A program made the translations under genes and the position numbers. From positions 62,001 through 126,000 of the forward strand of contig MAAE01000025.1 of assembly GCA_002162675.1 (NCBI GenBank): a DNA stretch of 64,000 nt, read 5' to 3'. Positions 46,797 through 54,691 of this stretch are shown one piece after another (position 1 is the stretch's first letter; each line of letters starts with the position of its first letter). Source of the DNA: Colwellia sp. 39_35_sub15_T18 (GTDB taxonomy: Bacteria; Pseudomonadota; Gammaproteobacteria; Enterobacterales; Alteromonadaceae). The notes below the pieces were generated by a model. The model worked only from the letters and a program-made list of their open reading frames with translations. It did no database searches and was not told the origin of the DNA.

Positions 46797-48419
46797 ATGG
46801 CTAACAACACGGCTAACCCCATTCAAACCGATAGCAACGGCAATAAGTTCCGCATTAAATATTTAAAAGAGCAGCAAACTGATGATGCCAAACTTGGCCA
46901 TTTACGCAACCATTACAGTGACCACCCAAGCAGAGCATTAACACCACAAAAACTAGCCGATATTCTAATAGGTGCAGAACAGGGTAATATTATTGCCCAG
47001 TGTGAACTAGCTGAAGACATGGAAGAAAAAGACGGTCATGTATTTGCTGAACTGCAAAAGCGCCGCCGTGCTTTGTTGGGTGTCGATTGGAAAATAGTGC
47101 CGCCGCGCAATGCCAGTGCAAGCGAGGTTAAAGACGCTGAAATGCTGCAAGAGCTATTCGAAGATATGACCTTTTTAGATGATGTCATCTTTGACATGTC
47201 TGATGCTATTTTAAAGGGGTTTTCTAATCAAGAGATCACTTGGCAACAGCAAAGTGTAGGTGCAAGCAAAGTGTGGCTACCATCTAATATTGAGTTTAAA
47301 GATCCCAGTTGGTTTATGACTCACCCAGCGCAAGAGTTAGGACAAAACCGCAATGAACTACGCCTGCGCGATAACAGCGCTGATGGTGAAGCATTACAGC
47401 CCTTTGGTTGGATCTCTCATTGTCATAAAACTAAATCAGGTTACTTAGCCCGCTCAGGCTTAACGCGTGTACTGGCTTGGCCGTATCTATTTAAAAATTA
47501 TAGTGTCCGTGATTTAGCCGAATTTTTAGAGATTTATGGTTTACCGCTTCGCCTTGGTAAATACCCAACAGGTGCTAGCCCAGAAGAAAAAAACACCTTA
47601 CTTAATGCCGTAATGAGTATTGGCCACAATGCAGGTGGCATTATTCCTAAAGGTATGGAAATAGATTTTCAAGAAGCAGCCAAAGGTACACAGCAGCCGT
47701 TTGAATATATGGTTAGTTTGATGGAAAAAACTATCTCTAAAGCTATTCTTGGCGGCACACTTACCAGCCAAGCAGACGGTAAAAGCTCAACCAATGCCTT
47801 GGGTAATGTACATAACGAAGTTCGCCAGGAACTGCGCGATAGTGACCTAAAACAAATTGCCAATACCTTAACGCGTGATCTCGTTTTTCCCATGTATTAC
47901 TTAAACGGCAAAAGTTATCAGCACCCACAACGGTGCCCGAAGTTTGAATTTGACATCACCGAAGCGGAAGACTTAAAAGCGTTCGCGGATTCTTTACCTG
48001 CGTTAGTTGATGTTGGTTTTAAAATCCCACTGAACTGGGCACAAGAAAAGGTACAAATACCTTTACCCAAAGATAACGAAACTGTTTTAGCTAAAGGTCA
48101 GTTAGTGGAAGAAATTGACGAAAGAAGCACACAAACAAAACTAAAAGCTATTCGCAAAATAGCGGCGCTTAAAGCTAAATCAGTAGCGCCTGAACAATTA
48201 GACAGCTTCACCAAGCAACTTACCAATGAAATGTCATCTGTTCTTCAAGGTTTTACAGGTGAAGTGCAGCAGCTGGTGGAGCAAGCTGAGTCATTAGAAG
48301 ATCTGCAATTATTACTAGCAGATTTAGATTTAGACGTAAATGAAGCAAACGAAGTGATGCAGCAAGCTTTTGTGGCCGCAGAGCTTGGCGGTCGTTTTGA
48401 TGTAAATGAAGGCGAATAA
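46797..48419 (+). CDS. Portal protein (DUF935, Mu gp29)
   Basis: 540 residues of the DUF935 portal family: QKLADILIGAEQGNI and LAEDMEEKDGHVFAELQKRR, split, at the N-terminus, and FLEIYGLPLRLGKYP in the middle. The portal forms the dodecameric DNA entry ring. It follows the terminase after 2 bp. Confidence 0.92.
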   Translation: MANNTANPIQTDSNGNKFRIKYLKEQQTDDAKLGHLRNHYSDHPSRALTPQKLADILIGAEQGNIIAQCELAEDMEEKDGHVFAELQKRRRALLGVDWKIVPPRNASASEVKDAEMLQELFEDMTFLDDVIFDMSDAILKGFSNQEITWQQQSVGASKVWLPSNIEFKDPSWFMTHPAQELGQNRNELRLRDNSADGEALQPFGWISHCHKTKSGYLARSGLTRVLAWPYLFKNYSVRDLAEFLEIYGLPLRLGKYPTGASPEEKNTLLNAVMSIGHNAGGIIPKGMEIDFQEAAKGTQQPFEYMVSLMEKTISKAILGGTLTSQADGKSSTNALGNVHNEVRQELRDSDLKQIANTLTRDLVFPMYYLNGKSYQHPQRCPKFEFDITEAEDLKAFADSLPALVDVGFKIPLNWAQEKVQIPLPKDNETVLAKGQLVEEIDERSTQTKLKAIRKIAALKAKSVAPEQLDSFTKQLTNEMSSVLQGFTGEVQQLVEQAESLEDLQLLLADLDLDVNEANEVMQQAFVAAELGGRFDVNEGE

Positions 48420-48421
48420 TT

Positions 48422-48559
48422 ATGCTAGCCAAATTCATTAAACGATATAAGCGTTGGCATAATCGTTATCAGTTTAATAGGCTAACTATTATTGACCAAA
48501 AGTTATTTAAATTTCTTGAGCTTGATCCTGATTCACTTATCAAAAGAGGTGAGTTATGA
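48422..48559 (+). CDS. Very small protein, DUF1127-like pattern
   Basis: Not in the ORF track. 45 residues, MLAKFIKRYKRWHNRYQF..., with basic first half and LTIIDQKLFKFLELDPDSLIKRG in the second. The spacing resembles DUF1127 (basic helix, then L-x-x-LDD-x-x-L-x-D-h-G-h), but the match is weak. Its stop overlaps the next start (ATGA), supporting translation. Mu has no such gene between portal and F. Confidence 0.5.
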   Translation: MLAKFIKRYKRWHNRYQFNRLTIIDQKLFKFLELDPDSLIKRGEL

Positions 48560-49968
48560 CAGCCCGTTATGGCTCTTTACCCTTTAAAGAGGCGATAAGT
48601 TTTTTTCAAAATAAGTTAAACATACCGTCAGAACGTTGGGTTGATGTTTGGCGTGATGGCCATAACAGCGGCTTTATGGTCGCTGGTGCATTGAAAGATG
48701 ATTTGCTTAACGATTTTCGAAGAGCGGTTGATAGTGCGATAGCAGAAGGCAAAAGTATTGGTTGGTTTAAAAAAGAATTTAAAACCATTGTCGCTAAGCA
48801 CGGCTGGAGCCATACAGGTGAAGCCAATTGGCGTGCTAAAGTGATTTACGATACCAATATGAGACAAAGTTATAATGCTGGCCGGTATGAGCAGCTGCAG
48901 CACTTTGACTTTTGGGAGTATCAACATGGCGACAGCGTGCACCCAAGAGCAATGCACTTATCCTGGCACGGAACTGTTTTACCCAAAGAACATGACTTTT
49001 GGCAAACACACTTTCCACAAAATGGTTGGGGCTGTAAGTGTAAAGTGCGAGGCCGAACAGCTAAACAATTAGAGCGCCAAGGTAATAAAGTAAAGCTACC
49101 ACCTAAGACTGAAATTACCGAGTGGACAGATAAAGCCACAGGCAAAGTACATAAAATACCGAAAGGTATTGATCCAGGTTTTGATTATGCCCCGCGAAAA
49201 GTCGTAGTTAAGCAACAGCAACAAAAGCTTAGTGTTGAAAAAGCTAAGCCATTTGAACCACCAGAACGTATAGCCCCAACAGCATTTAGTACGGTAAAAG
49301 GTGCTGATGTTCATAGTTTAAATAGTAAATTAGCTGAATTTAAAACCGCTAAGCCTCAGTTTGACTTACTTGGTAAATTTTTAACAAAACACGAGGTTAA
49401 AACGTTATTTGTTAAAGCAAGTGAAATGACACCTCGCAGTAAAGCATCAAGGAAAATTAATGATGCGGTTATGGCTTATTTGCCTGACGCAGTTAAAAAG
49501 TATGGTCACAATAATTATACTTATCGCGCTAAAAGAGGCGCTATGCCTAACGGCTGGACGGCAGCAGAGCTTAATCATATAACTGTAAAGCTTGAGAGTA
49601 ACGCCAATTTTAACAAAGTAAATGTGAGTGAACTGATTAACGTAGTAGAGCTTGCTATACTTCAAGGTAAAGGCAATATTCCTCGTACATTATCTTCGAT
49701 AATTAGACACTGGGGAGATAGCGGTAATCATGGTGGTGCTATTATTACTTGGTTACATGAGCTTGGTCACCAAGTACATTTTAAAGCAGGTAGTCCTAAG
49801 CCACCTATGAACCGCAATATTAGTTTAACGCGGTACGGAAGTGATTTAGATGTTGAGTGGCATGCAGAGCACTTTGCTGCTTGGATGTTAAATAGAGAAG
49901 CGCTTGCTCGGTGGAATAATAACATTGCCGTGTATTTTGATAATTTGATGAAGAAGGCTTTACAATGA
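48556..49968 (+). CDS. MuF-type head protein with C-terminal HELGH metallopeptidase-like domain
   Basis: 470 residues. Residues 1-165 are a Mu F/SPP1 gp7 minor head domain (PFKEAISFFQNKL, IYDTNMRQSYNAGRYEQL, HFPQNGWGCKCKVRG). After a Lys/Gln/Pro linker (170-245), residues 250-470 form a separate domain with IITWLHELGHQVHF (HELGH at 401-405) and, 33 residues later, EWHAEHFAAWM, where E438 may be the third zinc ligand. The head domain alone would do for assembly; the appended domain is the layout of MuF polymorphic toxins. The small gene after it may be its immunity gene. Confidence 0.88.
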   Translation: MTARYGSLPFKEAISFFQNKLNIPSERWVDVWRDGHNSGFMVAGALKDDLLNDFRRAVDSAIAEGKSIGWFKKEFKTIVAKHGWSHTGEANWRAKVIYDTNMRQSYNAGRYEQLQHFDFWEYQHGDSVHPRAMHLSWHGTVLPKEHDFWQTHFPQNGWGCKCKVRGRTAKQLERQGNKVKLPPKTEITEWTDKATGKVHKIPKGIDPGFDYAPRKVVVKQQQQKLSVEKAKPFEPPERIAPTAFSTVKGADVHSLNSKLAEFKTAKPQFDLLGKFLTKHEVKTLFVKASEMTPRSKASRKINDAVMAYLPDAVKKYGHNNYTYRAKRGAMPNGWTAAELNHITVKLESNANFNKVNVSELINVVELAILQGKGNIPRTLSSIIRHWGDSGNHGGAIITWLHELGHQVHFKAGSPKPPMNRNISLTRYGSDLDVEWHAEHFAAWMLNREALARWNNNIAVYFDNLMKKALQ

Positions 49969-50225
49969 GTTCGCTTGATAAAATGCTAAACAAAATGAAA
50001 ACAGATCCTATTAACCATAGCGTACCTTTACCTTTGGTTGATGAGGCTTTTGTTGTTATTAGCAGCATAGGTCTAACTTTTACTGAAAAGAAAATTCGCA
50101 TTGAACGACTAGAGCAACAAGCAAAAGGTTACGAGCTAACCTGTTTTTCTGATGTTCATGAATCATTAATAGTTACCTCTAGCATAGATGAGTTATCAGC
50201 ATTAAATGATTCAGAGCAAGACTAA
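49965..50225 (+). CDS. Small acidic protein, candidate immunity protein
   Basis: 86 residues, no signal peptide, acidic C-terminus (SSIDELSALNDSEQD). It overlaps the MuF fusion gene by 4 bp and the next gene by 1 bp. Mu has no gene between F and G, so it is an insertion linked to the metallopeptidase-like domain. An immunity role is inferred from position, size and acidity. It resembles no family I know. Confidence 0.65.
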   Translation: MSSLDKMLNKMKTDPINHSVPLPLVDEAFVVISSIGLTFTEKKIRIERLEQQAKGYELTCFSDVHESLIVTSSIDELSALNDSEQD

Positions 50226-50665
50226 TGGCAGGTTCATTCGTTAGCGTTGATGTTCGTGGCCAAAAACAAATAAGCCAGGCATTAAACCGTTTATTAAAGC
50301 AAGGTAGTGATCTTGAACCTGCCTTTAGGGACATTGGCGAGTATTTACTTGAGTCAACCCAACAGCGTTTTATTGATCAACAAGCACCAGACGGTGAACC
50401 ATGGGAGCCGTTATCACCTCGCACCCTTAAAAAGAAAAAGCGCCAAGACAGAGTACTCACCGAAACAGGCACGTTAGCAGATACACTTAATTATCAATTA
50501 GGCGCTAATCAATTAACGTTTGGTTCAAACCTTGAGTATGCATCAACCCATCAGTTTGGACGTGAAGCTGACGGCATACCTGCACGACCATTTTTAGGTG
50601 TTGCCCCATTTGAACGAATAGAAATACTCGATATTTTACGTGATCATTTAATTGATGGTATTTAA
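50225..50665 (+). CDS. Phage virion morphogenesis protein (Mu gpG-like)
   Basis: 146 residues. ESTQQRFIDQQAPDGEPWEPLSPRTLKKKK and YASTHQFGREADGIPARPFLG, each split, are hallmarks of the gpG/tail completion family. It probably acts at the head-tail joint. Last gene of the first late operon; the next gene has its own late promoter element. Confidence 0.9.
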   Translation: MAGSFVSVDVRGQKQISQALNRLLKQGSDLEPAFRDIGEYLLESTQQRFIDQQAPDGEPWEPLSPRTLKKKKRQDRVLTETGTLADTLNYQLGANQLTFGSNLEYASTHQFGREADGIPARPFLGVAPFERIEILDILRDHLIDGI

Positions 50666-50849
50666 TGCTACTCAATGATTTAACTCAAAGCCCTGTAAGC
50701 GATTTTATCGCCTTAAGTTGTAAATCTGGTATATTGCCCTAAGAAATTTAAACAAATTCAACTGAGAGGTTTTTAAACGGGTGTTAAATGGGTGTGTTGA
50801 TTGAATATAACTACCTAGAGATTACCCCTTAAGAAAACAACTTGAATTT

Positions 50850-50906
50850 AGCATTAACCCCCCTGAATCTCAGCAATTAACCTCATAACGTCATACTGGC
50901 GTTATG
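50850..50906 (+). promoter_or_regulatory. Late promoter element 2 (before protease)
   Basis: AGCATTAA at -54, TGAATCTCA at -40 and dyad CATAACGTCA-TAC-TGGCGTTATG ending in the ATG, at the same spacing as element 1. Two stem pairs differ from element 1 in a compensated way. It holds the place of PI in Mu. The rest of the gap (50666-50849) shows only a short hairpin near 50699-50711 and no gene. Confidence 0.75.
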
Positions 50907-52130
50907 AAAATACTTCTAGCACAAAAAGCAACCAAAAAATCACTTAGCCAAGACATAGGTCTTGCCGTTCTAACCAAGCAAGCTGCAACAAATGTGGCTG
51001 TGCTCACGTTTGGTGGTTGCGCTATTGCCTCACTATCTAGTAAAGGCGAAAGTAACCGCGTACAAATTTTACCTGATGGTTATTTTGTGCCAACCGATGG
51101 CCGTGAAGTCGATGTAGAAGGTGGGCAGTGGTTGATGGATGCACAAGCATTCGCCTCTTTAACAGCAAATATTTCCCTACGTAAAAACGACTTTATGTTT
51201 GATTACGAACATCAAACACTTTACACCGAACAAAATGGCAAGCCTGCTCCCGCTGCTGGTTGGTTTAAAAAATTAGACTATGTGCCAGGTGAAGGGTTGT
51301 TTGCTGTCAATGTCGATTGGACGCCAACAGCCACTAAACATATTAGCGATAAAGAATATCGTTATACCTCTGCTGTTTTTTCTTATGACCTTAAAACAGG
51401 TCGCCCCATTGAATTAATGCACGTTGCATTAACCAACGAGCCAGCACTTGATGGCATGAAAGCTATTGCGGCTTTAAAAACAAAAAATCACTTAACTGGC
51501 AAATCTGCCCCCTCAACTGGAGATATCCCAATGAATGAAGCCTTAAAACTCATGCTTGATTTGTTAGGCGTTGCACATACCGATGATGATTTATCGAATG
51601 TGGCGGCGTTAACTGCAATTCAAGATAAAGCCAAGGTGGCCATTGCTGCGCTTAAGAGTAAAGCAGATCAAGCAGGTCAACTTGAAAAAGATTTAAATAC
51701 TGCACAAACATCGGTTACCGCGCTAAAAGCTACTGCAGCGAACACTAATGGTGCTGTTGATTTAGCTAAATTTGTCCCTGTTGAAACCTATAACGCGCTA
51801 GCTACTAATTTTGCCGCTTTAAAAGCAGGGAGTGATAGCAACTCGGTTGAGCAGTTACTAAAAGACAACACTGACAAAGTGTTTGAATCTGAAATTGGCT
51901 ACTTAACGGATTTTGGCAAACAGCAAGGTTTTGCCGCATTAAAAACCATGGTTGATGCTCGCCCTGTGATTGCGGCCTTAAAAACCACCCAAACAAAAGG
52001 CAAAGAAAAGCCTGGTGAAACTAACACAGGCATAGCGGCACTTACCGCTGAGCAAAAATACACCGCTGATCAACTTGGTCTTAGTCATAAAGATTTTCTA
52101 GCAACACTTAATAATAAGGAAACTAAATAA
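50904..52130 (+). CDS. Prohead protease with nested scaffold (Mu gpI-like)
   Basis: 408 residues. The protease half (about 40-205) shows VQILPDGYFVPTDGREVDVEGGQWLMDA, DFMFDYEHQTLY and ELMHVALTNEPALDG, split, the family pattern of Mu gpI. The C-terminal half is helical and Ala/Lys-rich scaffold. The start ATG lies in the 3' arm of the late dyad, with no Shine-Dalgarno. Confidence 0.9.
   Translation: MKILLAQKATKKSLSQDIGLAVLTKQAATNVAVLTFGGCAIASLSSKGESNRVQILPDGYFVPTDGREVDVEGGQWLMDAQAFASLTANISLRKNDFMFDYEHQTLYTEQNGKPAPAAGWFKKLDYVPGEGLFAVNVDWTPTATKHISDKEYRYTSAVFSYDLKTGRPIELMHVALTNEPALDGMKAIAALKTKNHLTGKSAPSTGDIPMNEALKLMLDLLGVAHTDDDLSNVAALTAIQDKAKVAIAALKSKADQAGQLEKDLNTAQTSVTALKATAANTNGAVDLAKFVPVETYNALATNFAALKAGSDSNSVEQLLKDNTDKVFESEIGYLTDFGKQQGFAALKTMVDARPVIAALKTTQTKGKEKPGETNTGIAALTAEQKYTADQLGLSHKDFLATLNNKETK
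51531..52130 (+). CDS. Nested scaffold protein (Mu Z-like), internal start
   Basis: An in-frame ATG at 51531 with GGAG eight bases before it could start a separate 199-residue scaffold (MNEALKLMLDLLG...), as Mu does for gene Z inside gene I. The segment has the helical coiled character of scaffolds (AALKSKADQAGQLEKDLNTAQ, split) and no protease motif. Confidence 0.65.
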   Translation: MNEALKLMLDLLGVAHTDDDLSNVAALTAIQDKAKVAIAALKSKADQAGQLEKDLNTAQTSVTALKATAANTNGAVDLAKFVPVETYNALATNFAALKAGSDSNSVEQLLKDNTDKVFESEIGYLTDFGKQQGFAALKTMVDARPVIAALKTTQTKGKEKPGETNTGIAALTAEQKYTADQLGLSHKDFLATLNNKETK

Positions 52131-53038
52131 TGGCGATTGTTACTCCCGCATTAATTACCGCGCTTTTTACTGGCTACAACGCCAACTTTGAAGCGGGTAA
52201 ATCAGAAGCCCAACCGCAATTTAGTAAAATTGCTTCGGTTATTAAATCAACCACTGCTAGTAATACTTATGGTTGGTTGGGTAAATTTCCAAGCTTAGCT
52301 AAATGGATTGGCGATCGTAATATTCAGTCAATGAAAGCTCATGGTTACACCATTATTAATGAAGACTATGAATCAACCGTGGGTGTTGATCGTAACGACA
52401 TTGAAGATGACAACCTTGGTATTTACGCGCCAATCTTCAAAGAAATGGGGCGTGCGGCGGCTATTCATCCTGATGAAGAGTGCTTTTCATTACTCAGTGC
52501 AGGTTTTACTACTGACTGTTATGACGGTCAATTTTTCTTTGATACCGATCACCCCGTAAATCCAGAAGCTGATGGCTCAGGTGTTGATGTCTCAGTGGCC
52601 AATGTGGAGATTGATGGTGGTTATGCCGGCGAACCTTGGTTTTTACTCGATACCAGTAAAGCCATTAAGCCTATTATATTTCAAGAGCGCAAAATGCCAG
52701 CCTTAATCAGTATGACTAAAACTGACGATGAAGCGGTATTTATGAGCAAGCAATTCCGTTATGGCGTTGATTGTCGTGATAAAGCTGGTTATGGCTTTTG
52801 GCAAATGGCCTTTGCTAACAAGCGTGAACTTAACGCAGATAATTTATGGGACACCATTGCCGCTATGCGTGCTTTTACCGCTGATGGTGGTCGTAAATTA
52901 GCGATTAAACCTACTTTGTTAGTCGTACCACCAAGCTTAGAAAAGCTAGCCACGCGTCTAATGGAACGTGAGTTAGATGCCAACAGCTCCAACGAATTAA
53001 AAGGTCGCTTAGAAATATTGGTTGCTGACTATTTATAA
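52130..53038 (+). CDS. Major head protein (Mu gpT-like)
   Basis: 302 residues of the Mu-like major capsid family: LITALFTGYNANFEAGKSEA at the start, TYGWLGKFPSLAKWIGDR, and DNLWDTIAAMRAFTADGGRKLAIKP, split, near the C-terminus. It is an HK97-fold protein. TAATG overlap with the scaffold gene. Followed by a terminator. Confidence 0.93.
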   Translation: MAIVTPALITALFTGYNANFEAGKSEAQPQFSKIASVIKSTTASNTYGWLGKFPSLAKWIGDRNIQSMKAHGYTIINEDYESTVGVDRNDIEDDNLGIYAPIFKEMGRAAAIHPDEECFSLLSAGFTTDCYDGQFFFDTDHPVNPEADGSGVDVSVANVEIDGGYAGEPWFLLDTSKAIKPIIFQERKMPALISMTKTDDEAVFMSKQFRYGVDCRDKAGYGFWQMAFANKRELNADNLWDTIAAMRAFTADGGRKLAIKPTLLVVPPSLEKLATRLMERELDANSSNELKGRLEILVADYL

Positions 53039-53059
53039 CGTAAACAGCTAACTCCCTTT

Positions 53060-53098
53060 GGCTAGCCATGTATTACACAGGCATGGTTAGTCCTTTTT
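53060..53098 (+). terminator. Terminator after major head gene
   Basis: CTAGCCATG and CATGGTTAG pair over 9 bases (one G-T) around an 11-base loop and are followed by TCCTTTTT. It probably lowers transcription into the head-tail genes while leaving capsid mRNA high. Confidence 0.7.
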
Positions 53099-53128
53099 AT
53101 TCATTCCAAATTTTGGAGTAAACATGAA

Positions 53129-53632
53129 ATGGCTAAAACTAAGCTTAAATATAAAGTATCTCTTATTGCCGCTGTCATTATTAGTGCAATGCACACAGGC
53201 TATCGCCGTGCAGGTATTGCGTTTGATAAAGGTGACAACACCGTTGAAATTGATGAATTGCAACTGGCGCAAATCGAACAAGATAGCAACCTATTGGTAC
53301 AATCAACTGAGTCTATTGAACCAAATACGGATCACTCAACGCAAGGGAACTTGGATGCAGATGGTTTGGGCATGTCTGTAAATTCAAAAGATGAAATTCA
53401 TTTAGATAATGCCATTTTTGATGGCGCACCACCTGAATTAATTCATTTTGTTATTACTTTGCATTTGTTACACCAAGAAACACCATTAGCTAAAGCTCCA
53501 AAGTGTGACGAACTCGAATGTGAGTTTGTTGATGAAGATAACAACACTAAAATGGTGAAACCATCAGCAGCACAGCGCGATGCTGCGTGGGTTTGGTATC
53601 AAGATAACATTATTAATCACGTGCCAGGTTAA
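53129..53632 (+). CDS. Mu gp35-like / HI1506-related protein
   Basis: 167 residues. SLIAAVIISAMHTGYRRAGIAFDKG resembles the N-terminus of HI1506-related Mu-like proteins placed after the major head gene. The middle is acidic, the C-terminus ends WVWYQDNIINHVPG. The start at 53129 is used; the ATG at 53124 opens another frame without coding character. Confidence 0.75.
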   Translation: MAKTKLKYKVSLIAAVIISAMHTGYRRAGIAFDKGDNTVEIDELQLAQIEQDSNLLVQSTESIEPNTDHSTQGNLDADGLGMSVNSKDEIHLDNAIFDGAPPELIHFVITLHLLHQETPLAKAPKCDELECEFVDEDNNTKMVKPSAAQRDAAWVWYQDNIINHVPG

Positions 53633-53637
53633 TCATT

Positions 53638-54060
53638 ATGCCTTATTGCACTAAACAAGACTTGATAGACCGCTTTGGTGAGGACGAGTTAATTGATTTA
53701 ACTGACCGTGACAACATGAGTGTTATTGACGAAACCGTACTTGACCAAGCTATTGCAGATGGCAGTGCTGAAATGGACGGTTACCTAGGTGGTCGTTATC
53801 AATTACCACTAGTAACCGTACCGCCAGTACTTAAAGCGCTTTGTTGCAATATTGCCCGTTACAAGTTGTACGACGAGCAAGCCAGTGAGCAAGTAACCAA
53901 ACGTTACGACAGTGCTATTAAATTTTTATTTAGTGTTTCTAAAGGTGAAATTAGCTTAGGTGTTGATGGTTCAGGGGCAAAAGCGACCAGTACAGATTTA
54001 GCCGACATTCAAAGCGCTGGTAGTATTTTTGCTCGAAATGTTAGTAAGGGTTTTATTTAG
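53638..54060 (+). CDS. DUF1320 protein (Mu gp36), head-tail connector
   Basis: 140 residues, YCTKQDLIDRFGEDELIDLTDRD at the start and YLGGRYQLPL in the middle, the DUF1320 signature. Mu gp36 family, likely a head completion or adaptor protein. Five bases after the previous stop. Confidence 0.9.
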   Translation: MPYCTKQDLIDRFGEDELIDLTDRDNMSVIDETVLDQAIADGSAEMDGYLGGRYQLPLVTVPPVLKALCCNIARYKLYDEQASEQVTKRYDSAIKFLFSVSKGEISLGVDGSGAKATSTDLADIQSAGSIFARNVSKGFI

Positions 54061-54507
54061 ATGTTTACTGCCGTTAAGCAACGTGTAGAGCAGATTGATA
54101 ATGCGCAAGGACAGCGTGTATTTGATCAAGTTAAGTCAGCGTTAAATATGGCCGCACTTAAAGGTAAAAGTATACCTAAATCCTATTGTGCTTATGTCGT
54201 CCCTGTAAGTGATTTACCTAGAAGTTTAGCTGATGATTTAGCTGGCTCCGTTGAAGAAATCACATCAACTGTTGCTGTAGTTATCGGTATTCAAAGCCGT
54301 AATGATCCAACAGGAGAAAAAGGAAATGAACTATTACAAGAAACATTAAGCCAAGTGCGTAAAAGTTTGCTGGCTTACTCACCAAAAGCAGGTTATCGCG
54401 GTTTTAAGCTAGCAGGTGGTAATTTGCTTAATATGGCTGATAACGGTATTTGGTGGTTAGAAAAATTTTCAACAACTTACTATTTGGAGTCAACTTATGA
54501 CAACTAA
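54061..54507 (+). CDS. Tail terminator-like protein
   Basis: 148 residues with an alpha/beta pattern and ALKGKSIPKSYCAYVVPVSDLP, VAVVIGIQSRNDPTGEKG, as in the gp37-type tail terminator proteins of B3-like phages. It probably caps the tail tube at the head. No gap to gp36. Confidence 0.75.
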   Translation: MFTAVKQRVEQIDNAQGQRVFDQVKSALNMAALKGKSIPKSYCAYVVPVSDLPRSLADDLAGSVEEITSTVAVVIGIQSRNDPTGEKGNELLQETLSQVRKSLLAYSPKAGYRGFKLAGGNLLNMADNGIWWLEKFSTTYYLESTYDN

Positions 54508-54691
54508 CAAAAAAGATATCCCAGCAAACAGTGCTGTTGCTAAATCGGCTTCAGTTGAACAAGTGCTAAATAAGCATGATAAATCAGCTGTTGAAGCGGC
54601 TAAAACCAACACTAAAAACGATGGCTCGCACATTGCTAAGCAACGCCAAAAGCTTATTGATAATGCTAACGCTGCTAAGGAGACTAAATAA
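54497..54691 (+). CDS. Small Ala/Lys-rich phage protein
   Basis: 64 residues, hydrophilic, disordered-looking (NKHDKSAVEAAKTNTKNDGS). It overlaps the tail terminator by 11 bp and the tail tube gene by 1 bp. Function unknown. Confidence 0.6.
   Translation: MTTNKKDIPANSAVAKSASVEQVLNKHDKSAVEAAKTNTKNDGSHIAKQRQKLIDNANAAKETK

Noticed and set aside
48628-48957. Minus-strand ORFs across the MuF gene
   Set aside because: Several overlapping antisense frames without ribosome sites; shadows of the MuF coding sequence.
53124-53381. ORF starting five bases before the gp35-like gene
   Set aside because: It uses another frame, has no family resemblance and overlaps fully a gene with Mu-like counterparts.
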